DNA of 64,000 nt from CAYQLY01 sp964418605. GTDB lineage: Bacteria > Bacteroidota > Bacteroidia > Cytophagales > Cyclobacteriaceae. The notes under the pieces are model-generated. The model searched no databases. It was not told the DNA's origin and saw nothing but the letters and a program-made list of their open reading frames with translations. Positions within the stretch are counted from its first letter, which is position 1, and each line of letters begins with the position of its first letter. Both the position numbers and the translations under genes were made by a program. This document shows positions 1 through 8,499 of the stretch, piece after piece. The stretch is taken from positions 1 through 64,000 of the forward strand of contig CAYQLY010000004.1 of the NCBI GenBank assembly GCA_964418605.1. Direction: 5' to 3'.

Positions 1-1202
1 TTGCTACCTTGTGCATCTTGTACCATGCGAATAATTTGAGCTAGTACCGTATCAGTTCCTACATGCAGTGCTTTAAATTGAAAGCTACCCTTTTGGTTAA
101 TTGTTCCAGCAAGTACTTTGTCATTTTCTTTTTTTAATACAGGAACTGGTTCTCCACTCATCATACTTTCATCGATATAGGATATTCCGTTTAAAACAAT
201 ACCGTCGACTGCTATTTTTTCGCCTGGTTTTACTAGGATGATATCACCTGGTTTTACGTTTTCTATTGGGATTTCCATTTGATGGCCATCTTCATGAATA
301 ATAGTAACTTGTTTAGGTTGCAAGCCTATTAATTTTTTTAGAGCAGAGGATGTATTGTTTTTAGCTCGTTCTTCTAATAGTTTTCCTAAAAGAATAAATG
401 CAATAACTACAGAAGCAGCTTCAAAGTAGACATGTCCATGAAGGCCACTTTTGGCCCAATAATGGGGAAATAAGGTATTAAATAGACTAAAAATATAAGT
501 TATTCCAGTGCTTAGTGCAACAAGCGTATCCATATTAGTGGATTTATGTTTTGCTTGTTTCCATGCATTGATAAAAAAATTTTTCCCGAACCAAATAATA
601 ACAGGAGTGGATATTATCCACATGGCATAATTGGCATACGGTATATTCATAAAAAACATTCCTATAATTACAACTGGAAGGGATAGTGTAATTGAGCCTA
701 TTGTTTGCCATTTTAGCTTAGTTATTTTTTTTTCATGAATTTTTTCAAGTGTAGGTGTTGTACCGTCGTGTTTTTCTATCAGTAGATCGTATCCGATTGA
801 TTGTACTTCCTTTTTTAATTCTTCAAGGCTAGTCATTTCCGGTATGTATTCAATGCTTACTGTAGCTGTAGCAAAATTCACAGATGTATTTATTATTCCT
901 TTTTTTGTTTTTATAATATGTTCAATACTTATTGCGCAAGAAGCACAACTCATTTTTAAAACAGGGAATATTTTTTTGATTGTGGTTACATTATAACCTA
1001 AATCTCGAATTGTTTTTACAATCTCAGGCAATATATTTATACTGTCAGTTGTTTTGATGATGGCGCGTTGATTGTTTAGTTCAACTTTATGGGATGTGAT
1101 ATTTTTTATTTTTTTAAGACTATTATCTATAATTAGAGCACAGTGTTCACTTTGTACACCTTCCAAAGGTATATAAAGTGTTTCATTTTTTTCTGTTAAC
1201 AT
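1..1202 (-). CDS. copA: Copper-translocating P-type ATPase (CopA-like), 3' part missing
   Basis: This is the N-terminal 400 codons of a P1B-type ATPase that moves copper ions across the inner membrane; the rest lies beyond the left edge. Translating the reverse strand from the ATG at 1202 gives two heavy-metal-associated (HMA) modules. The first (about residues 5-75) has SEHC where CxxC is expected; the second (about 80-150) has an intact CASC at residues 86-89. Four predicted membrane segments follow, then the actuator domain with the motif MSGEPVPV (family consensus TGEP). The CPC membrane motif and the DKTGT phosphorylation motif would be downstream and cannot be checked, so copper rather than another soft metal is inferred from overall similarity. 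The gene lies 81 bases downstream of the TrmO-like gene on the same strand. Confidence 0.88.
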   Translation of the reverse strand, partial: MLTEKNETLYIPLEGVQSEHCALIIDNSLKKIKNITSHKVELNNQRAIIKTTDSINILPEIVKTIRDLGYNVTTIKKIFPVLKMSCASCAISIEHIIKTKKGIINTSVNFATATVSIEYIPEMTSLEELKKEVQSIGYDLLIEKHDGTTPTLEKIHEKKITKLKWQTIGSITLSLPVVIIGMFFMNIPYANYAMWIISTPVIIWFGKNFFINAWKQAKHKSTNMDTLVALSTGITYIFSLFNTLFPHYWAKSGLHGHVYFEAASVVIAFILLGKLLEERAKNNTSSALKKLIGLQPKQVTIIHEDGHQMEIPIENVKPGDIILVKPGEKIAVDGIVLNGISYIDESMMSGEPVPVLKKENDKVLAGTINQKGSFQFKALHVGTDTVLAQIIRMVQDAQGS

Positions 1203-1283
1203 GTTTTATTTTTTAGTAGAATGTAAAATTGATACCATATAAGTAATTTCACTGAGAGATAAGTATAACTTATACTATTTTAT

Positions 1284-1742
1284 CTATTTCCAATAATTTT
1301 TCATTAGATCATCTACCCAAATTGGCTGTTTAATTTCTCCTTTTGGTTGAAATTCTTTAAATACAGGTTTTATATCTAAAATAGGTGTGCCGTTAATAGC
1401 ATCGAGGTATTTTACCTTTAATGTTCTTCCGGTATGTTCTACCAGTTCAACCGTACAAAGTCCAATTGTATTTGGTCTGTCTTTTTTTCGCTGTGCAAAA
1501 ATACCTACTACAGGGTAGTTGGGGTTGCCCCTTGGTCTTCCAGAGAAGATAATGTCTTTGTTGTTTATTTTATTGAATAAATAAATAATTTCCAAGTGTG
1601 AAAAATCAGAAATCGTGTTGAAGGATTCTGTAGGAATATCTTCTGCAAGTTCAATTTCAGAAATAATGCTTCCCCAGAAATCGTCACTTGGTTCTACGCG
1701 TGAATTTTTCACAAAGGCTATTGGATTGATTCCCATCTCCAA
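1284..1742 (-). CDS. trmO: TrmO/TsaA-family tRNA (adenine37-N6)-methyltransferase
   Basis: A 152-residue protein of the TsaA/YaeB/TrmO family (old UPF0066). Family members use S-adenosylmethionine to N6-methylate the t6A37 nucleotide of certain tRNAs. Visible signatures are RPRGNPNYP (residues 69-77), the hallmark GIFAQR...RPNTIGL (about 80-95) and DAINGTPILDIKP (about 114-126). These match the beta-barrel SAM-binding fold of the family. The length is that of the catalytic domain alone; the C-terminal extension of the E. coli protein is absent, as is common. An ATG two codons downstream (residue 3) is an equally possible start. Family assignment is firm; activity on m6t6A is inferred from characterised homologues. 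Confidence 0.82.
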   Translation of the reverse strand: MEMGINPIAFVKNSRVEPSDDFWGSIISEIELAEDIPTESFNTISDFSHLEIIYLFNKINNKDIIFSGRPRGNPNYPVVGIFAQRKKDRPNTIGLCTVELVEHTGRTLKVKYLDAINGTPILDIKPVFKEFQPKGEIKQPIWVDDLMKNYWK

Positions 1743-1760
1743 CTATTTGGTAGTTTTATA

Positions 1761-2198
1761 TTATCGAATTTCTGTATGTCGTATTTTGCCTCCTGATGTT
1801 CCTGTTTGTTTAGCAAAAAATAATACAACAATTGCTAAAATAATAGTACCGACAGAGAGAATAGTTGAAATTTTTTTTTGCTTGACATTTGCCCATAGTC
1901 CTATGAGTGATAGGCCTCCTAAAATATAAGAAAAGGTAGCAAACGTTTCTGCCATTTCTTCATGTTGCTTAATGTATGATTCGCTTATATTGGGTATACT
2001 TTCTACTATTTCTTCTGCGCCTTCACCTGTTGCTAGTGCAGGTATTATACATAGTGCTCCTAGTATAAATATACCATAAGCTGTACGTTTTATTACTTCT
2101 GATCGTAAAATAAAACCACTGATCATTAGAATAAGCCCAGTAATTGGAATAATAATAGGGAGGTGGTTTACGATTAAGTGAAAATGTGCTTGATTCAT
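1761..2198 (-). CDS. Four-helix integral membrane protein, DUF2231-like
   Basis: A 145-residue protein with four hydrophobic segments (about residues 13-28, 38-56, 86-104 and 110-128) and several histidines at the membrane edges (H5, H7, H12, one in the motif KQHEEMAE after helix 2, and one in the C-terminal IRHTEIR). The start HFHLIVNHLP and the histidine spacing resemble the DUF2231 group of small membrane proteins, in which histidines may bind haem or metal; that role is not established here. It is the first gene of the reverse-strand run ending in copA, so a metal or redox link is possible but unproven. Confidence 0.5.
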   Translation of the reverse strand: MNQAHFHLIVNHLPIIIPITGLILMISGFILRSEVIKRTAYGIFILGALCIIPALATGEGAEEIVESIPNISESYIKQHEEMAETFATFSYILGGLSLIGLWANVKQKKISTILSVGTIILAIVVLFFAKQTGTSGGKIRHTEIR

Positions 2199-2273
2199 AA
2201 ATGATGTGTTATATATAAGTATTGAAATATACTAATTTTACATCTATTTACATAGTCTGTTTAAGATTAATTT

Positions 2274-3314
2274 TTATTTTATAGTGACATTATCTAGCGT
2301 AGTTTTAAATACTTCTTTTAAGCTTCCTTTTTTTGATGTTGGTTCTCCTTCTACATAATATGTTTTTCCCCCAGTATTTACTATAATACCTACTTTTTTA
2401 GTATCCGAGGTTTCATAGATGGTATATGTAGTGCTATTATTTTTAAATATTATGTTTAACTGTTCTTTAGTAGAATTATCAATAGTAAAGTTTGAATCTT
2501 CACGATTGTCTTCTAATGGATAATTAAACTCTATTGTTCCATCTTCTTTTTCGATAACATAATTGAGGATATTGTCATCTGTGCTAAATAATGTTATTTT
2601 TTTATTTTCTTTTTTGAGTATAAATGAAAGAATAGGTTTAATGCCTAACTCATTGAGGTTAATTTTTTTTTCAGTTGTTTTTATCATTTTTTTACCATTC
2701 CAGATTTGTTTAGTGATAAAACTATAGGGAAACTTACTGGTTAGATCCTCTTCAAGAATTTTTACCGCTTTGGGCTTATTGTTTTCAATGATAAACTCAG
2801 AATACTGATGCCAGCAACAACCACTTTTAGTCATTGTGTTTATTTTTTTTTCTTTACGATTAACTTCAAACATACCACAATAGTCTTGAGCTAATCGTGT
2901 AAAATCTTCATTATAAGTAAATTCATTGGTACGGCCGAGGTGACCAAGGTATATTTGGAAAGAGGGACCATGATAACAGCTGTTTTGTCCATCTTCAATA
3001 GCAAAATCATTAATGCCATCGAAGTTAAAATCATTGTATATAATCAAGCTTTGCTCATTATACAATTTTCTCATATTGGATTTTAGTTGGCCATTAGTCA
3101 AAGATGGAGCGAGCTCATCTGAAGTGACTTTAATTAACTCTTTATTTGTTTTTTTTTCATATATGGCAATCCAGCCTTTACTAAATGCCTCACTGGTATC
3201 TTCTATACTAATTTTTCCATAATAATCTTTAGAAAAATCATCAACAGTAAAAATATGCTGACTAAATGTTAAAGTTCTGATTGTTAGTAAAAATAAGGTT
3301 GCTAGCGTTTTCAT
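2274..3314 (-). CDS. Secreted XAC2610-like protein with calcium-binding-type repeat
   Basis: A 346-residue protein with an N-terminal signal peptide (about residues 1-19, ending FSQ). The middle holds NDFNFDGINDFAI (about residues 94-106), a DxNxDGxxD loop like those of FG-GAP/VCBS and XAC2610-type proteins that can bind calcium. Conserved-looking cysteines lie at NSCYHG, DYCGMF and SGCCWHQ. The N-terminal and central region resembles XAC2610-related proteins; the C-terminal half is not recognised. The gene stands alone, with about 110 AT-rich bases upstream. The last codons coincide with a degenerate copy of the repeat found at 5691 and 9493. Confidence 0.5.
   Translation of the reverse strand: MKTLATLFLLTIRTLTFSQHIFTVDDFSKDYYGKISIEDTSEAFSKGWIAIYEKKTNKELIKVTSDELAPSLTNGQLKSNMRKLYNEQSLIIYNDFNFDGINDFAIEDGQNSCYHGPSFQIYLGHLGRTNEFTYNEDFTRLAQDYCGMFEVNRKEKKINTMTKSGCCWHQYSEFIIENNKPKAVKILEEDLTSKFPYSFITKQIWNGKKMIKTTEKKINLNELGIKPILSFILKKENKKITLFSTDDNILNYVIEKEDGTIEFNYPLEDNREDSNFTIDNSTKEQLNIIFKNNSTTYTIYETSDTKKVGIIVNTGGKTYYVEGEPTSKKGSLKEVFKTTLDNVTIK
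2293..2310. repeat. Degenerate copy of palindromic repeat
   Basis: These 18 bases match 16 of 18 positions of the repeat half at 9490-9507 (core tctagcgtagtt followed by an A/T-rich centre). The right arm of the palindrome is not preserved. It falls inside the last codons of the secreted protein gene ending at 2274, so chance is a real possibility. Confidence 0.3.
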
Positions 3315-3425
3315 ATAATGTATTATATAAGGGTATGAATTTATAAATATAAGGTGAAAATTATAAATAAATTAAATATTATCAATCAAATTTAGATCTT
3401 ATGAATGATAGGTTATTACAGAGCT

Positions 3426-4196
3426 CTATTTCCAGGCCTCGTAAATTGTATCTTTGAATAATTGGTCGAGTAGTGCAGTATTAGGTTCTTTAGTAGTGGT
3501 TAATGTTTTGATATATGTGCTATAATCATTGATTTTTTGTTCTAAGAAGGTATTTAAGAGTTGAATTTTAGGTTCCTCATCAGTTTCTTCTCCGCTCATT
3601 TTTTTTGTAAGTAAATTTTGAATTTCATTTTTTAATAGTCGATCAGTCACTTGACTTTCCACAAGTTTATGAAATTCGATAGGTGCCATGGTATGATTTT
3701 GTTTAATCCAATCGCAGGCTAGGATAGGTCTTAAAGCATAGAAATATTTTTTTAGTCGAACGGTATCTTTTTGTAAATAAGCTTTATAGTTGTTTTCTGC
3801 CATGTGCAAATAATGATGTAAGCAGAGTTTTATATTGAAAAAGTCTTTGATTAACCCTCGTAATTTATTAGCTGTTGAATAGTTCTGGGAATAGATAAGT
3901 GAACTTTGGAGCCATTCGAGTAGGGGTGGATTTGATTTTCTAAATAATTTTAATGCTTTTTTAAGTTCCCAACCTGATAGGTCGATAGCATTGGGTAGTA
4001 TTTCTTCTTGATTGTCTTTTTTATCATCAATTTTTAAATACCAGTCGAGTTGATGAATATAAATATACCGCACATCCCAGTCACTATTTGTAGAGGCAAA
4101 TCCCCAAGCTCGACTTCCGCTTTCTACGGCATAAAGTATTTTGATGTCATGTTGTTTTTCAAGTCGACGAAGTTCTTTTTGTATTTCAGCTATCAT
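3426..4196 (-). CDS. Predicted nucleotidyltransferase, YcgL/COG3541 type
   Basis: A 256-residue protein of the DNA polymerase beta-like nucleotidyltransferase superfamily, YcgL group. The N-terminus carries the diagnostic GSRAWGF (about residues 27-33) followed by SDWDVRYIY (about 38-46), where the GS pair and the DxD acids form the NTP-Mg site. The C-terminal helical region (KLCLHHYLHMAENNY, then ALRPILACDWI) is typical of the group. The substrate is unknown; some members are linked to phage defence or RNA modification, but nothing next to it shows a system. It is followed after 49 bases upstream by a GNAT gene on the same strand, so the two may be co-transcribed. Confidence 0.75.
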   Translation of the reverse strand: MIAEIQKELRRLEKQHDIKILYAVESGSRAWGFASTNSDWDVRYIYIHQLDWYLKIDDKKDNQEEILPNAIDLSGWELKKALKLFRKSNPPLLEWLQSSLIYSQNYSTANKLRGLIKDFFNIKLCLHHYLHMAENNYKAYLQKDTVRLKKYFYALRPILACDWIKQNHTMAPIEFHKLVESQVTDRLLKNEIQNLLTKKMSGEETDEEPKIQLLNTFLEQKINDYSTYIKTLTTTKEPNTALLDQLFKDTIYEAWK

Positions 4197-4245
4197 GATG
4201 AAGATGTGCTATTTAAGTTAGTAGAAAAATTTTTATTTAAACAAA

Positions 4246-4746
4246 CTAGGTAAGACTAGTGGTATAATAGGAAAAATTTACATTGTAAAATTTTCTTACC
4301 TCTTGAAATAGTAATCCGCATTTTTCAAGAACTTTTTGAGATGCTTCATTCTCTGGCTTAGCAATAGCTACTACTTTTTTGACTGCTAAATTTTTAAAGG
4401 CATAATTCAAAAATGCTTTTGTAGCTTCTGTAGCATAACCTTTTCCCCAAGCTTTTTTTTCAAATAAAAAACCCACTTCTATTTCGCCGGTAGTATCCAA
4501 ATATTTAAGCCCACATATGCCAATAAAATGCGAATTGGTATTATCAATAGCAGCCATAAACCCAAAGCCATGTTTGTTATAGTGCTCGATTAAACTTTCT
4601 AAACTTTTTTGAGTCTCTTCTAATGTTCTAGTTTTCCCATCTCTGATATATTTCATAGTGTCAGGATCGCTGTATAGTTTGGTATATAGATCATTTAAAT
4701 CGGATAAAGATAAGGGTCTAAAAGTAAGCCTTGATGTTTGTATCAT
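4246..4746 (-). CDS. GNAT-family N-acetyltransferase (RimJ/RimL-like)
   Basis: A 166-residue single-domain acetyltransferase that transfers an acetyl group from acetyl-CoA to an amine. It opens with IQTSRLTFRPLSLSDL, the usual start of RimJ/RimL-like proteins. The acetyl-CoA pyrophosphate loop is visible as WGKGYATEAT (about residues 99-108), followed by the helix KAFLNYAF and the late motif NEASQKVLEKCGL. The acceptor may be a ribosomal protein N-terminus, an antibiotic or a small amine; sequence alone does not decide. Same strand as the nucleotidyltransferase downstream, without overlap. Confidence 0.85.
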   Translation of the reverse strand: MIQTSRLTFRPLSLSDLNDLYTKLYSDPDTMKYIRDGKTRTLEETQKSLESLIEHYNKHGFGFMAAIDNTNSHFIGICGLKYLDTTGEIEVGFLFEKKAWGKGYATEATKAFLNYAFKNLAVKKVVAIAKPENEASQKVLEKCGLLFQEVRKFYNVNFSYYTTSLT

Positions 4747-4786
4747 TTTTGAAATATAAAAGAAATAGAAAATTATTCTTTTTAAT

Positions 4787-5497
4787 TTATTCTATATCAG
4801 TTTTGTTTTGATATGTTTTTTTATAAAACTGAAGCCATTTGTTTTCTGAAATGGGTATTTTGATAGGTACAATATCTTTGACTAGCTCCCAATGGGGTTT
4901 AAATGAATGGGATAAAAAACAACCAGAAGCTAAATAGTGTTCAAAGAATTCTTTAAAACTATCGGCTATTGGCAATTCGGGCATTTTGCCATCGTAAATG
5001 GCGTAGTATATTTTCCCATCGCTGGGAAGATAGACGAGTTGGGATTCTGAATAGCTGAGCGGTATTCCAATGCGATGTAAACTATGATCAGGTTCTAGGC
5101 CTTCTGTAATTTCGGCTAGTTTTCTAAAGTCATCGATGTCTTTTTCAAGATTTTTTATGGTGTAAAAATCAAATCCAAAAAAACCGGTTTTATCTTCTTT
5201 GTCTTTTAGCTTTACACTTCCTGATACGGTTGAGGTCATGGTAAGCCAAAACAATGTAATGTCGTCATGGACGTCTAATGTATATTTTTTAATAAAATTT
5301 TTTAGTGTGTCTGAATTGGGTGATTCGTATGTAGCCATGCCAAATGATCCTGTAAATTTTCCTAATTGAAAATCAGAATAGAGGTCTGCGTTAGTGGCTA
5401 GTTTTTCCGGCCAAGATTTAAATTCAGGATTTTCAGTTAGCAGGATTTCTAAAAATTGAGTGGTAAATTGGTTATAGAGTTGAATTAATTTTTTCAT
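4787..5497 (-). CDS. SUKH (SMI1/KNR4)-like protein
   Basis: A 236-residue soluble protein without signal peptide. The C-terminal half has the look of a SUKH/SMI1-KNR4 domain: RIGIPLSYSES, then a strand pair around LPSDGKIYYAIYDG and the closing helix IADSFKEFFEHYL (about residues 178-191). SUKH proteins often serve as immunity proteins against polymorphic or contact-dependent toxins, and also occur as orphan single-domain proteins. No toxin gene is visible next to it. The N-terminal 100 residues are not recognised. It is separated from its upstream neighbour by about 235 repeat-bearing bases. Confidence 0.45.
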   Translation of the reverse strand: MKKLIQLYNQFTTQFLEILLTENPEFKSWPEKLATNADLYSDFQLGKFTGSFGMATYESPNSDTLKNFIKKYTLDVHDDITLFWLTMTSTVSGSVKLKDKEDKTGFFGFDFYTIKNLEKDIDDFRKLAEITEGLEPDHSLHRIGIPLSYSESQLVYLPSDGKIYYAIYDGKMPELPIADSFKEFFEHYLASGCFLSHSFKPHWELVKDIVPIKIPISENKWLQFYKKTYQNKTDIE

Positions 5498-5617
5498 GGT
5501 TTATAAAATAGGGTAATTGTAAAGCTAGTGATAATCTAACGTAGTTGCAAATAGCATTGAGGAATATGTATAAACAAAATTTTTATAGAGTTATTCTTCG
5601 GTTAACAAGCATTTATT

Positions 5618-5643
5618 AGATTTCTCGCAAACTCGGAATGACA
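5618..5643. repeat. Possible dispersed intergenic sequence
   Basis: Within the 235-base gap between two reverse-strand genes, a short run centred on ctcgcaaactcggaatgaca resembles the 'gtcattccgag...gcgag' type of intergenic repeat that is scattered through many bacterial genomes. Only one copy is in this window, so its repeat nature is inferred from memory of that motif and not shown here. Confidence 0.3.
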
Positions 5644-5690
5644 GTTTTGAACTATATTCTAGCGTATAATTTAAATAAGAAAAATACTCC

Positions 5691-5711
5691 AGCGTAGTTA
5701 TAAACTACGCT
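5691..5711. repeat. Perfect 9-bp palindrome, small dispersed repeat
   Basis: The arms agcgtagtt and aactacgct are exact reverse complements separated by the three bases ata. A second copy at 9493-9513 has one changed base in the right arm, and flanking bases also match (27 of 29 over 5684-5712 against 9486-9514). The copy lies about 20 bases after the stop of the lipoprotein gene on the reverse strand, so it could act as an mRNA 3'-end hairpin. It is not followed by a clear T run on either strand. Confidence 0.65.
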
Positions 5712-5732
5712 GAGAAGAGGGGATATATTGGT

Positions 5733-6413
5733 TTAATCATTGATTTCAATTTTTCTCAGGCTCCAATTTTTTCTTATCATTTTCCCTTTTTCAATTTCCA
5801 AATTCCATCCAGAGTTTTGATAAGCTGAATCTCTGTCAATTTGATTTGGTAAATAAGTTAGTATATATTGATTGCAAATATTAAATTGAATAAATCCGCC
5901 AAATTTTGGGTAATTTGTAGTAGATGTTATTCCTAATCGATCAACTAATTGTGTCATTCGTTTTAATTCAGCAAATGGATTTTTTTGAGTGTAAAATGAA
6001 AGATAATTTTTGTTATAAACTGTTTTTAAAATTTTAAAATTATTTTGATCATCAATTGCTCGAACTAATGTACAATCATTAAATTGAACTAAGTGATAAA
6101 TGCTATATGATAAATCTGATTCAAAGTTAATTTTCCAATCTCTTAGAAATGGATCAAACTTAGTAATTCGAATAATGGAAGAGTCGGGGTAAACAAGTAA
6201 TTGACAAGAATATAAATAATAATCATTATTAGTAGCTCGATACCAAACACTTACATGGCCAACTGCTTTATATTCCCAATTTTTAAATAAATCAATGCCT
6301 GCAGAGTCGATAGCATATATAGCATCATTGGCTAGCTTTTCATTTTTTATACATGAAAAAAATATTCCTGTTATCAGAAGAAATAAAAATAAATATTTCA
6401 TATTATTTTTCAT
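5733..6413 (-). CDS. Putative lipoprotein of unknown function
   Basis: The open frame runs from 6449, but the start at 6413 (or 6401) puts a normal signal sequence first: MKNNMKYLFLFLLITGIF followed by FSC, a relaxed Bacteroidota lipobox. The mature protein is then about 205 residues, rich in aromatic and polar residues, with no domain I recognise. The longer version from 6449 would place 12 extra residues before the signal and begins only three bases after the upstream gene's stop, so it is less likely as a start but suggests co-transcription with the DUF3592-like gene. Lipidation and outer-membrane location are inferred. Confidence 0.6.
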   Translation of the reverse strand: MKNNMKYLFLFLLITGIFFSCIKNEKLANDAIYAIDSAGIDLFKNWEYKAVGHVSVWYRATNNDYYLYSCQLLVYPDSSIIRITKFDPFLRDWKINFESDLSYSIYHLVQFNDCTLVRAIDDQNNFKILKTVYNKNYLSFYTQKNPFAELKRMTQLVDRLGITSTTNYPKFGGFIQFNICNQYILTYLPNQIDRDSAYQNSGWNLEIEKGKMIRKNWSLRKIEIND

Positions 6414-6452
6414 AAAAGTATAAAATACAAACCTGCGATAGTGAGTCAATTT

Positions 6453-7538
6453 TTATTTTTTTCGGAGAGTAGTTATAGTTCCTACTGCATTAATATCTCC
6501 AAGTGTTATTTTTAAAGAAGCGTAGTATTGGTCTGATTCAAAAAAACTCACTTCTTTGTTTTCAGTTGGAATAAGATTAAAATTTAGCTTTTTAAATTCA
6601 TTGGAAAATTTAAAAGCTGATTGTCCAAATGTAAGACATCTTATTTCTTTATTAGGATAAATTTTTATAGCAGAAGTAGTTCTTTGGTTTTCCCAAATAG
6701 AGTCATTTGTATTATAGCGCCATCCGTATGTTATTTTATTTAAAGAGGTTTTTACTTGGCTGGAATTTGTATTTAATAAATTGATTAAATCAGTTATATT
6801 AAGCTGTCTTTCGTCGGATCCTGTATAAGTTTGAATACTTTGTTCATTAATTAATAATTGAATCATGGTAGGATCCTTAGTTGAGTAAATAAGTTCAACT
6901 TCTTCGCCTTTATGTACTTTGGTGAATTCATTTTTTCCTACTGTTTCTTTAACAATACATACTCTTCCTTCTTTGGTTTGGTATCGTACAGTTAAATCAT
7001 ATATCTCGGCTCGTCTGGTTTTTATAGCGCTTCCATCCACAATTATCCCTGTAGTCAGTTGTCCATGTTTTTTAAGTTCTGTTTTCTCGTTAGATGAAAA
7101 ATTCATGACAAAAACAAAAATCATTGCAAAGCCAGGAATGACGACGAATGGAATATATCGACTTCTCCAATCTTCTTTATTTTTTGAATTAAAATCTTCC
7201 CAGTTTCTAAAGTTTCCAATAGCTTGTGCGAGGCAAACCGTAAATAAAATACCACCAATTATTGAAATAATAAAAGGAGCAGTATTATAGATAGTATTGG
7301 GAATAAGAAAATAGAAAAGGATAACTATTAAAACAGTTAGTGTGCACCAAATAATTCTTCTTTTAGTGTCATTTTTTAATGAGTCTTTCGCTTCGGCAAT
7401 CAACATGCCGAGATCTCTTTCAGAAATACCTAGTGAAGTAAGATAAGACTTAATTTCCTCTTCTGGCTTTTCTTCTTTTAGAAATCGTACAATTATATTA
7501 ATAGCACCTTCTTTTGTAATTTCTGGGTCTAGTTCCAT
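6453..7538 (-). CDS. Membrane protein with DUF3592-like domain
   Basis: A 361-residue protein. Residues 1-55 form a charged helical segment (repeated EE/KK, possible short coiled region). Three hydrophobic segments follow (about 62-80, 86-106 and 128-146). After these comes a DUF3592-like beta domain: KTELKKHGQLTTGIIVDGS, the strand pair DLTVRYQTKEGR and the ending GEEVELIYSTKDP (about residues 152-225). The C-terminal 130 residues are not recognised. DUF3592 proteins have no assigned biochemical role. It probably shares a transcript with the lipoprotein gene directly downstream. Confidence 0.55.
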   Translation of the reverse strand: MELDPEITKEGAINIIVRFLKEEKPEEEIKSYLTSLGISERDLGMLIAEAKDSLKNDTKRRIIWCTLTVLIVILFYFLIPNTIYNTAPFIISIIGGILFTVCLAQAIGNFRNWEDFNSKNKEDWRSRYIPFVVIPGFAMIFVFVMNFSSNEKTELKKHGQLTTGIIVDGSAIKTRRAEIYDLTVRYQTKEGRVCIVKETVGKNEFTKVHKGEEVELIYSTKDPTMIQLLINEQSIQTYTGSDERQLNITDLINLLNTNSSQVKTSLNKITYGWRYNTNDSIWENQRTTSAIKIYPNKEIRCLTFGQSAFKFSNEFKKLNFNLIPTENKEVSFFESDQYYASLKITLGDINAVGTITTLRKK

Positions 7539-7608
7539 AAGTTAAATATAGTTTTTTTAAATACTAAAAATAGTATAAAATTGTTTAAAATTTATAAATA
7601 CAAATTAA

Positions 7609-8436
7609 ATGAATAGATATAAAATTGTTGCACTAATAGTGTTTGTGCTTTCTATTGCTAATGCATGTGCTAAAGATAGTGAGAGTAACAAAAAAAGCTG
7701 TAAAAATAAATTAAACAAGGATGAGAGTTTACTTCTTTATCTCCCATTAAATGGGAATAGTAGTGATTGTGGTAAGTATAAATTAAAAACCTTTCCTACT
7801 AATTTACAACCAGTTACTGATAAAAATAATAATAAAAATGGTGCTTTCTCTTTCAGTGATAATGGTCAAATTGAAATTCGAGACGTAGAAGTATTTAAAA
7901 ATTTACAGGCATTTACATTGTGTAGTTGGGTCTTTATAAATACGAATAGAGAGCATAATAATATATTTGCGAAAGGAATTCCAGGTAGGGATTTTAATTT
8001 ACAGCTTGCTGCTACTGGAGCAGTAAATTTTCATTTTTATAATCAAGATTACTATCATTGGTATACTACAAAAAGGTTAGAAGAGGGTAAGTGGTATCAT
8101 ATTGCATTGGTTTTTAATAAAAATACGGTTGCTATTTATATTAATGGAACAAAAGAAGAGCTTACGTCTTATGCGCCTACCAACAGCAATACGAGTATTC
8201 CTCTTTTTAAAAAAATTCATTGGCAAGGCGAATACCTAACGATAGGTGCATTAGGAGAAAATCGTGGTGAGCATTTTTTAGGACGATTAGATGACCTTAG
8301 AATATACGAAAGGGCATTAACTAAAAAAACAATAAGAAAATTAATTCGAATAAAAAATAGAGAAAAAAATAAATATACTACCTATAGCTATAGTAATGAG
8401 GCTACTTATGATGAAGGAGTAATGAAAATAGAATAA
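7609..8436 (+). CDS. LamG (concanavalin-A-like) domain lipoprotein
   Basis: A 275-residue protein with a lipoprotein signal: hydrophobic segment ending SIANAC, lipidated Cys at residue 20. After a Ser/Lys-rich linker comes a LamG/pentraxin-type jelly-roll (about residues 40-240). Its family marks are LLLYLPLNGNSSD, the strand FTLCSWVFIN, WYHIALVFNKNTVAIYING, and the closing GRLDDLRIYERAL. Such domains bind sugars or mediate adhesion, usually with calcium; the ligand is unknown. It is alone on the forward strand between reverse-strand neighbours. No promoter match was found upstream. Confidence 0.75.
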   Translation: MNRYKIVALIVFVLSIANACAKDSESNKKSCKNKLNKDESLLLYLPLNGNSSDCGKYKLKTFPTNLQPVTDKNNNKNGAFSFSDNGQIEIRDVEVFKNLQAFTLCSWVFINTNREHNNIFAKGIPGRDFNLQLAATGAVNFHFYNQDYYHWYTTKRLEEGKWYHIALVFNKNTVAIYINGTKEELTSYAPTNSNTSIPLFKKIHWQGEYLTIGALGENRGEHFLGRLDDLRIYERALTKKTIRKLIRIKNREKNKYTTYSYSNEATYDEGVMKIE

Positions 8437-8499
8437 ATAGGAAAAAAATAGTATCCTGTATTTTACAAACGCGCGCTAGCGGAGGTACTTAATAAACAA

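Noticed and set aside
1615..1929. 104-codon forward frame across the trmO-like and DUF2231-like genes
   Set aside because: Antisense shadow of two well-supported reverse-strand genes; low-complexity Ser/Ile-rich product with no family features.
3426..4746. Nucleotidyltransferase plus GNAT as a toxin-antitoxin or defence pair
   Set aside because: The nucleotidyltransferase is of the YcgL type, not MenT/AbiEii, and the GNAT is RimL-like without an adjacent DUF1778-type antitoxin.
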